Source of the DNA: an uncultured Collinsella sp.
GTDB taxonomy: Bacteria > Actinomycetota > Coriobacteriia > Coriobacteriales > Coriobacteriaceae
DNA: 45,336 nucleotides
NCBI GenBank assembly: GCA_902496115.1
Contig: CABUZK010000012.1
Span: 1 to 45,336 of the forward strand
Direction of reading: 5' to 3'
Within the stretch, counting starts at the first letter, position 1. Each line of letters begins with the position of its first letter. A program made the translations under genes and the position numbers. The notes beneath the pieces are model-generated. The model did no database searches. It saw only the letters and a list, made by a program, of their open reading frames with translations, and had not been told where the DNA came from. Of the stretch, positions 7,296-12,987 are shown in pieces.

Positions 7296-7466
7296 GACGA
7301 CAGGGTTCTGACCTGCGATTTTGAGTGCCGCACTATGCCGCTGAGTTTCGTTTCGTACGAGAGTCATGACAAAGCCACCAGCGACGGAGATGAGTAAAAG
7401 CTATTAAAGAGCCTCCGTTCCCTGCGTTGGGACGGAGGCTCTTTCTTTGCCGTTTTACTCCCTTGT
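7296..7466. repeat. Interspersed repeat C, copy 1 (about 170 bp, carries a terminator)
   Basis: This matches 22987-23155. A plus-strand reading frame following the GAGTGGGAGTAG stop is conserved between copies (DFECRT then SFVSYESH, ending in TAA), followed by the terminator. It is perhaps the 3' end of a gene or a small ORF; the function is unknown. Confidence 0.65.
7408..7450. terminator. Bidirectional rho-independent terminator
   Basis: AGAGCCTCCGT (7408-7418) pairs with ACGGAGGCTCT (7432-7442). A TTCTTT tail follows on the plus strand and a weaker T-rich tail on the minus strand. It lies about 60 bp past the stop of the msr(D)-like gene. Confidence 0.75.
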
Positions 7467-7500
7467 CTCCGTTCGGGGATTATTTCTTGCTCATTTAGGG

Positions 7501-8970
7501 CTATTCGCGCTGAAAGATTTTGACTAGCTTGGTGTCCTTTATTTCGTAGACAATGTCTGCGACGTTCTCGACCAGCCTCTTATCGTGGGAGACGAACACT
7601 ATCGTTCCGGCATAGGCGCTCATCATCTGCTCGAGGGCTTCGGCGCTCTTGATGTCCAGGTAATTTCCAGGCTCGTCCATGAGCAAGATGTTGTATCTGC
7701 CCAGCAGCATCTTCGCGAGTAGCAGCTTGATGACTTCGCCTCCCGAGAGAACGCCAACGTCCTTTGTCAGGTCGCGCGGTCCGATTCCCATAGAGGCGAG
7801 GATGCCTCGAATTTCGGTCATGCTGTACTCGCAACCATCCTGCATGAACGAGATCGCAGACTGACGGGCGTCGAACTTGTAGCCTGTTTGCTCGAAGTAA
7901 CCGATCTCTGCCTTGGGAGAGATGTTGATACCGTCGGCGCGTCGAGCGATTGCCTTCAGCAGGCTGGTCTTTCCTGTACCGTTGCCACCGGTGATGGCCA
8001 CTTTGGCACCGAGCGGTATCTCGAATTTCGCGTGGTCATAGAGCATGCAGTTGCCGAAGCTCAAGCTGAAATCGTCTGCCGAGATGGGAAATTTACTATG
8101 CAGTTCCAGGGCCTTGCTCTGGCGGAACCGCACGGCGCGAATGCTATCTGGGGCCTCAATCCCTTCGAGCGCTTCGAGGCGCTTCTCCATGTCCTTAGCC
8201 GCCTGGTACATCCTCTTCTGTTTGGTGCCGGTTGCTTTCTGATGCCCCAATCGACCTGCATACTCGTTGCTTTTTTTCGCAGCCTTCCGCTTGGCGTCGA
8301 CCTGCCGTGCTTTTTTCCGTTGTTTTTCGATGGCGGCTTCGAGGCGATCGCGCTCGCGCATCGCCTCTTCGTATCGAGTCGCCTGAGCTTTGCGCTCTTC
8401 TTCTTTCTGTCGCAGATAGTCGGAGTAGTCACCCCAGAATTCGGAAATACCGCCGTCTTTGAGCTCCCAGATCTTGTCTACCACCTGGTCGAGAAAATGA
8501 CGGTCATGGCTCACGATGAGCAGAGCCCCATCAAATGCCTTGAGTTGTCCGACGAGAAGGCGGATGCCGTCTTGGTCGAGGTGGCTCGTAGGCTCGTCGG
8601 CGAAGATCGCGCTTGCATGCTGGGAGAGTGCAGAGGCAATCTTGGCGCGTGTTTCCTCCCCGCCGCTCATCGTCTCCTGCGCCACTCCGGCGACGTTGAG
8701 ACGGGAGAGCATCTCACCACTGTCCTGAGCCGCATCAAGGTCGAGTTCATCGAGTTGGCCGATGAGGGCAATGCTGCCGAAGCGCCTGACGTCGGCGTCC
8801 GCAATGGTAAGATTGCCGCTCAGAATTTTAAGCAGGCTGGTTTTGCCTGCGCCATTGTCTCCCACCAAGCCGATGCGATCGTAGGAGTAGATTTCCAACT
8901 CTTCGATATCCAGGATATCGCGGCCGGCATATTCCAAAAAGATGTCTTTAGCTTTGACTATGAGTTCCAT
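7501..8970 (-). CDS. msr(D): Msr(D)-like ABC-F ribosomal protection protein
   Basis: A 489-residue ABC-F ATPase, the same length class as Msr(D). It probably binds the ribosomal E site and displaces macrolides. Two nucleotide-binding domains are complete: Walker A GDNGAGKT, signature MSGGEETRAKIA and Walker B AIFADEPTSHLD in the first; GGNGTGKT, LSGGEVIKLLLA and ILLMDEPGNYLD in the second. The interdomain linker is charged (YSDYLRQKEEERK onward). The N-terminus MELIVKAKDIFLEYAGRDIL closely follows Msr(D). There are no membrane segments. The start at 8970 has AAGGCGG upstream. It lies 261 bp downstream of a mef-like gene, the classic mef-msr order, so the two likely form one transcript. Confidence 0.88.
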   Translation of the reverse strand: MELIVKAKDIFLEYAGRDILDIEELEIYSYDRIGLVGDNGAGKTSLLKILSGNLTIADADVRRFGSIALIGQLDELDLDAAQDSGEMLSRLNVAGVAQETMSGGEETRAKIASALSQHASAIFADEPTSHLDQDGIRLLVGQLKAFDGALLIVSHDRHFLDQVVDKIWELKDGGISEFWGDYSDYLRQKEEERKAQATRYEEAMRERDRLEAAIEKQRKKARQVDAKRKAAKKSNEYAGRLGHQKATGTKQKRMYQAAKDMEKRLEALEGIEAPDSIRAVRFRQSKALELHSKFPISADDFSLSFGNCMLYDHAKFEIPLGAKVAITGGNGTGKTSLLKAIARRADGINISPKAEIGYFEQTGYKFDARQSAISFMQDGCEYSMTEIRGILASMGIGPRDLTKDVGVLSGGEVIKLLLAKMLLGRYNILLMDEPGNYLDIKSAEALEQMMSAYAGTIVFVSHDKRLVENVADIVYEIKDTKLVKIFQRE

Positions 8971-9061
8971 AGGTTGAACCGCCTTTTGTGTATTACCCTT
9001 TTACTGGAAGCGCAGCCATGCCAAAAAAGATTGCTCACGTCGATTTTTCGCCTTTGCCCAA

Positions 9062-9100
9062 TTGCCGGCGCGAGCGTTTTGACCTTGCGCAAGCCGGCAA
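9062..9100 (-). promoter_or_regulatory. Hairpin between mef and msr(D)
   Basis: TTGCCGGC (9062-9069) pairs with GCCGGCAA (9093-9100) in the 261-bp mef-msr(D) intergenic leader. Known mef-msr operons use attenuation in this region, so this hairpin may control msr(D) readthrough. No convincing leader peptide was found here. Confidence 0.4.
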
Positions 9101-9231
9101 ATCCGAAAATGATAGTTGGCGACGAATAAGGAGCGCGATGTGGGATGTCGGCGCAATACCTCGTCGTCGCAAGGGCTTGAAGGCTGACGCGTGAACCGAT
9201 GGCTGCCGCCTCTTTTTTTCGAATACTTGGG

Positions 9232-10518
9232 CTATTGAATCCGCCCGGTATCTCTTTTCCCCACGTTTCGGACGCTCGGAGCAAGCAGCATAGCCATCGC
9301 AAGCAGTACCATGGTCGCTCCAGAGCCGACGAACCATAACGGAGCTCCAAGCAGATCCGCAAAAACGGAGGGGGCCGCGAGGCCCATGGGCATGGCCCAC
9401 GCCATGATGGTTCCGTAGAGGCCGAAAACGCGGCCTAGGTACTCAGGAGGTATCTGCTCCTGCATAAGGGCAGTCTGGGTTCCCGCGTACAACGGGGAGC
9501 ATGCGCCCATAAGAAAGCTCGCCGGTAGGAAAACGGCGAACAGCGACGGGCCGATCAATCCGGATGCGATTGCGACGACGCCGAAGCCGGCGATCGCGGC
9601 GACCATGGTGAGCGACCTATTGCGGAACCCTCCCGTGGCCGCCAAAATGCCGGACCCAGCCAGCATGCCTGCAGAGAAAAGGACCTCCACCAAAGCAGCA
9701 TCCCCCGTGCTACCACCAAAATGTCCCAAGGTCATTATTGGGAACAATGCCGCGAGTGGGGAGAACGCGAAAGCGAAGACGAACCCGCACCAAAGAAGGG
9801 CGAACAGCCCCCTGTATCCCCTGATCAGCTTGTAGCCGTCCGAAATCTCAGAGAAAAGTTCTCGAACTTTATTGGAAAAGGACGAGCTGCGGTCGGCTTC
9901 GTCGAGTCCTCCTGCGTCTATCTGAGCGGCGAGGACAGCTAGAGAAGCGAAAAGCGCCCCCAGCACGTCGAGGGCAATCATGGCGGTAATGCCCGCCACA
10001 GGATAAATCACTGCCGCGAGCGCGGCGCCAAGAATGTATCCGGCGGACTGAATCGCCTGCATCACTCCCGATAGGCGAACGAGATGCTCTGGCGGGGCGA
10101 GATGGGGCGTGAGGGATTGGGAGGCCGGCGTGTAGAACGAAGTGCCAGCTGCGCGGAGAAACAGGGCGATGAGTATTGACCACGCAGGTAAGCTGCCGGC
10201 CAACGAGGCAATCGCCAAGGCGGCGCCCACCGCGGCAACGAAGAGGTCGGCGCCGATGAGAACACGTTTCAAAGGCAGCCTGTCGACAACGGCGCCCGCA
10301 AGGACTCCGAACAAAGCAATCGGCAGAAAGCCTGCTAACGATGCCAGGGAGAGGAGGGAAGATGATTCTGTCGTGAGGGCGATATGCCAAATGAGACCCA
10401 TTTGGAGAATCAAGCTCGTCAATGTCGACACGAGCTCCCCGCCCCATACGAAACAAATCTTAAATTGCCATGAATGGCACAGCGAAACAGACCTGCGCCG
10501 AGAGGTTTCAAATATCAT
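9232..10518 (-). CDS. mef: Mef(A)-like MFS macrolide efflux protein
   Basis: A 428-residue major facilitator protein with about 12 hydrophobic segments, aligned with Mef(A) along its length. Shared landmarks are SLILQMGLIWHIALTTESSS, LPIALFGVLAGAVVDRLPLK, the LGRVFGLYGTIMAWAMPMGL region and IPPEYLGRVF. It would export macrolides by proton antiport. The start at 10518 (MIFETSRRR) is chosen over an upstream TTG because alignment with Mef begins near it; the ribosome-binding site is weak. It has its own promoter and an 11-codon leader ORF upstream, and is followed by the msr(D)-like gene. Confidence 0.85.
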   Translation of the reverse strand: MIFETSRRRSVSLCHSWQFKICFVWGGELVSTLTSLILQMGLIWHIALTTESSSLLSLASLAGFLPIALFGVLAGAVVDRLPLKRVLIGADLFVAAVGAALAIASLAGSLPAWSILIALFLRAAGTSFYTPASQSLTPHLAPPEHLVRLSGVMQAIQSAGYILGAALAAVIYPVAGITAMIALDVLGALFASLAVLAAQIDAGGLDEADRSSSFSNKVRELFSEISDGYKLIRGYRGLFALLWCGFVFAFAFSPLAALFPIMTLGHFGGSTGDAALVEVLFSAGMLAGSGILAATGGFRNRSLTMVAAIAGFGVVAIASGLIGPSLFAVFLPASFLMGACSPLYAGTQTALMQEQIPPEYLGRVFGLYGTIMAWAMPMGLAAPSVFADLLGAPLWFVGSGATMVLLAMAMLLAPSVRNVGKRDTGRIQ

Positions 10519-10581
10519 GGTTATGTCCAATCGTGAAATGGCGTGCAGAAAAACAGCGCGACGCCACAACAGTGCCGCTTT

Positions 10582-10617
10582 CTAGGCGCTCATCCACGTG
10601 CGGAAAAGACCAACCAC
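10582..10617 (-). CDS. Leader peptide of the mef-msr operon (11 codons)
   Basis: A short ORF with GTG start reading MVGLFRTWMSA and then TAG. It has a near-perfect AAAGGAGG site six bases upstream and sits between the promoter (10658-10687) and mef. Such leader ORFs sense macrolides by ribosome stalling in erm, mef and msr genes. This peptide lacks the Arg/Lys-x-Arg/Lys stalling motif of the mef(A) leader, so the mechanism is inferred. Confidence 0.6.
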   Translation of the reverse strand: MVGLFRTWMSA

Positions 10618-10657
10618 GACACCCCTCCTTTGTTAATTCGGTCTGGCAAACCATGTA

Positions 10658-10687
10658 ATATTAACGAGGCTTGAGTTTGCCTGTCAA
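10658..10687 (-). promoter_or_regulatory. Sigma-70-type promoter of the mef-msr operon
   Basis: On the minus strand TTGACA (10682-10687) and TAATAT (10658-10663) are separated by 18 bp. It lies just upstream of the leader peptide. Confidence 0.75.
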
Positions 10688-10744
10688 GAATCGACCATCG
10701 GAAAGGGCAATCCTCTCTGGCCATTCGATTCCTTTTGTATCTTT

Positions 10745-10870
10745 GGTTGCATAGGTGACCCGCCAGGGCTATTACGCGTGGAAGAGGCGCCTGCCGAGCT
10801 GGCCGATGAGGCGCTGAAGATGGCCCTGGTCAGGCGAAACGATCCCAAGGGATGCGTACATCATTCGGAT
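10745..10870 (+). pseudogene. Remnant of an IS3-family transposase (orfB)
   Basis: One frame reads RQGYYAWKRRLPS, matching the N-terminal orfB signature. A second frame reads ELADEALKMALVRRNDPKGC followed by VHHSD, matching the region around the DDE aspartate. The two pieces are out of frame and most of the gene between them is missing. It cannot make an active transposase. Confidence 0.6.
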
Positions 10871-11097
10871 AGTAAGAATGTTGCCAGCAGGTTTTGCGGC
10901 AACCGCAAAGGAGCCGTATCCTGCAGCTGGAATCACGTTGCAGCATCCTGACCCGCATTCCGATTGGCGGACGGCCCGCTTCGGCATCCTGACCAGCACA
11001 GCGATCGAGCCTTGTCATTCCTTGGATATGCCGGTTGCTCGGGGCGGTCCCGACGGAGGCCCTCGCCTCCCCGGTCCGTGACCCAAGAAGGGCAAGC
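10871..11097. other. Degenerate sequence without a recognised gene
   Basis: An open frame on the minus strand continues from the orphan yjdF-type start (MQIS) through this stretch but resembles nothing. It is probably out-of-context sequence joined to a duplicated leader. Confidence 0.4.
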
Positions 11098-11243
11098 ATG
11101 CTGATCTGCATGGCTGGTTCCTCCTTTATGTAGACGACCATGCAAAGAAGGGACAACCGAGGAGGCAGGTTACTGATGCGGGCTCCCGCACGCCCATGAC
11201 TACCCGACGGGCTGTTTTTCATCTCCGATGCCCGCATTGCAGC
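11098..11243 (-). repeat. Second copy of the yjdF leader, without yjdF
   Basis: It matches the yjdF leader at 5328-5465, including the AGGAGG site and the first codons (MQIS). The following codons are unrelated to YjdF. The break is at about 11098. If transcribed it would be an orphan riboswitch driving a nonsense ORF. Confidence 0.7.
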
Positions 11244-11334
11244 ATGAACGAATGTGCCTCGACATCTCTGCTGGCATGGTACGACTGGGATCGCACCTCG
11301 ACGCATCCTTGCGCATACTGCCTTCCAAGTTTCG

Positions 11335-11523
11335 AAACCGGGAAGGAAAGTGTATGTGAGCGACGATATCGGCGCCGATTCGACGCTCGAGAGGGAGATT
11401 GCGCCGATTCTATCCATCGGGGATGCATTCCCGAAGATTCTCATCACTCGCACGAGGCATGAGCCCCATACCCGGGAGGGCGTGCTCGTGCTGAATTTCG
11501 CGAGGTGGCTGCTTGGCGGGTAG
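11335..11523 (+). pseudogene. C-terminal fragment of a DUF4143-type AAA ATPase
   Basis: The plus-strand frame ends ILSIGDAFPKILITRTRHEP then HTREGVLVLNFARWLLGG and stop. This is the usual C-terminal pattern of large AAA+/DUF4143 proteins. No ATPase domain is present upstream. It is a remnant. Confidence 0.55.
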
Positions 11524-11650
11524 GGTTCTGAACGTCGCATTGGGATATCGCGCGACAGGGCACGCAGGGCTGTTTGTGCCCGCACGGGAAACGCCGTCGC
11601 CATGCGGGCGGCCTGTCGTGTCCGATTAGCCTTTTGCTAAACAGGCTTAC
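11524..11650. other. Intergenic sequence between a pseudogene and repeat A
   Basis: No gene or RNA structure is recognised here. Confidence 0.4.
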
Positions 11651-12048
11651 GCCAACTCATGGGCAAGCCACCTGAGACTATTCACTTTGCTTATCGTTGA
11701 CAAAGACCTGTGGCCTGCGGTTTTGTGAACGGCTCGTAAGCCACCCGCGTCGACTCACTTACTGTTGAAGCTGGTGGTTTGCAGGCTCAAAGGCGGTTGA
11801 GTTTCAAAACGGGCGTTTTTCGGCGATATCGAGCCTCCAAAGGCGGCTCTCCGTGCCCCTTGGGACAAAAATAAAAACTCAATACTCTGAGTTTGAAAAT
11901 GGTTTTTGAAGTTGTCCCAGCTTTTGTCCCCGAAGCCGATGAAACGCGACGTCGCGTCATTCAGCGGCACTCACTTCGAGATGCCGCCGAAAACTGGGTG
12001 CAACTGGAGTGACGAGACGGCAAAACTATAACCACCGAGTGGGAGTAG
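11651..12048. repeat. Interspersed repeat A, copy 2 (about 398 bp)
   Basis: This aligns with 6899-7295. The outer stem GGGACAA / TTGTCCC (11872-11878 with 11912-11918) and inner AAACTCA / TGAGTTT are preserved while the inner loop differs. It ends in GAGTGGGAGTAG at 12037-12048. Confidence 0.8.
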
Positions 12049-12067
12049 TTGATATCTAGCGTTTCCG

Positions 12068-12108
12068 AGCCTCTGACCTGCACAAATAGGTCGGGGGCTT
12101 TTCGTTTG
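12068..12108 (+). terminator. Rho-independent terminator, plus strand
   Basis: AGCCTCTGACCT (12068-12079) pairs, with two G-U pairs, with AGGTCGGGGGCT (12088-12099), followed by TTTTCGTTT. It starts 20 bp after repeat A copy 2. Confidence 0.65.
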
Positions 12109-12193
12109 GCAACCGCTGGACAACCTTTATGGTTTCGTGCCCCGTGAACAGGGGACGTAGCGCTGTTCACGTCTGGGCCCATGTCGGCACCGA

Positions 12194-12242
12194 TCATTGC
12201 CCGCGCTGCTTCTGCTTGCGCTTCAGCTTCCGCTGCTCGAAG
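12194..12242 (-). pseudogene. 3' fragment of a second yjdF
   Basis: The minus-strand frame reads FEQRKLKRKQKQRGQ and stop, almost identical to the C-terminus of YjdF at 4911. Only about 50 bp are left. It is oriented away from the orphan leader at 11098, so the two are not one split gene. Confidence 0.7.
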
Positions 12243-12305
12243 CACGTCGTCGGGAGTTCCTCGCCGGAGGAGAGATGGCCGTTCCCTATGAGACTACGTA
12301 ACCAC

Positions 12306-12521
12306 CTATATCCGCTTGCCGCGGGCTTGCTTGAGCCAGTTCCTCTTGAAAGAGCCTATACCTCCGAAGAACTTGTTGTACGTCTCACCGTTCTCCTTGG
12401 CTTCGTACTTGACCAAGGCAAGTTCGATAGTGCAGAGGTAATCCGCCACTTGCTCGAGGCGGTAGTCGGCCATCGAGGTCCTGCGGCGTCGGACGATCCC
12501 TTTTGAGAGGACCTTGCGCAC
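12306..12521 (-). pseudogene. C-terminal fragment of a DUF3800 protein
   Basis: This encodes about 66 residues matching the C-terminus of the intact DUF3800 protein at 25946-26623: MADYRLEQVADYLCTIE, then NGETYNKFFGGIGSFKRNWL. The N-terminal catalytic DESG segment is absent. Its 5' end abuts the nucleosidase fragment at about 12505-12520. It is non-functional unless the short form has a regulatory role. Confidence 0.8.
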
Positions 12522-12761
12522 CGAGCCGTCTCGCCCACGGAACAGAAGGAGCGCATCCTCGCGACCTTCGGCGACCTGTGCTGCGAGATGGAGGACTGCA
12601 CCATCGCGCAGGCCGCCTATCTCAACGGCGTGCCCCTCGTCGTCGTGCGCGCCATCAGCGACAAGCCCTGCGCCGAGGGCCAGGTCGTCGACTACAACAC
12701 CTTCGAGAAGAAGGCCGCCTGCGACTGCGGCCGCATCGCCGCGCGCATGGTTAAGCTTTAG
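12508..12761 (+). pseudogene. mtnN: 3' fragment of MTA/SAH nucleosidase
   Basis: The plus-strand frame reads SPTEQKERILATFGDLCCEM and continues with VPLVVVRAISDKPCAEG to a stop at 12759-12761. This is the C-terminal third of 5'-methylthioadenosine/S-adenosylhomocysteine nucleosidase (Pfs), with the conserved E-M-E and R-x-I-S-D blocks. The N-terminal two thirds are missing and replaced by the DUF3800 fragment. The gene's own terminator follows, which indicates that the chromosomal side is on the right of the junction. Confidence 0.8.
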
Positions 12762-12815
12762 GCCCTGCGCGCCGGGGCCCTTCTTTATGTTGGGACCCCG
12801 GCGCGCAGGGCCCTT
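12761..12815 (+). terminator. Strong rho-independent terminator after the mtnN fragment
   Basis: GGCCCTGCGCGCCGGGG (12761-12777) is a perfect 17-bp inverted repeat with 12796-12812, with an 18-nt loop and a short CTTT tail. Confidence 0.7.
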
Positions 12816-12987
12816 TCCAAAGCGAAGTGTCGAGCCGAAGTGTTGAGCGTCGGCCCTGAATGTTCAATGGCCGTTGTTTTCTGCCCCTCAAGTGGTGGAC
12901 TTTTCCTCGGGGCTGTTGATTCCCCCACGCGCCCCTTTCCGTTCTCTGTGTTCCCCTTATACTCCTTGTACGAGGAGGTAAGAAGTC
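12816..12987. other. Upstream region of the levR-like gene
   Basis: This is non-coding. AGGAGG lies just before the levR start. A TATACT-like box near 12959 is a possible -10, but no clear -35 was assigned. Confidence 0.35.

Noticed and set aside
8984..9010. Short ORF MAALPVKG before msr(D) as a leader peptide
   Set aside because: It has no ribosome-binding site and a random-looking sequence, so it was not called.
10830..11603. Long minus-strand open frame of about 257 codons across the yjdF leader copy
   Set aside because: It runs through a duplicated non-coding leader and an ATPase remnant on the other strand, matches no family, and its composition is not protein-like.
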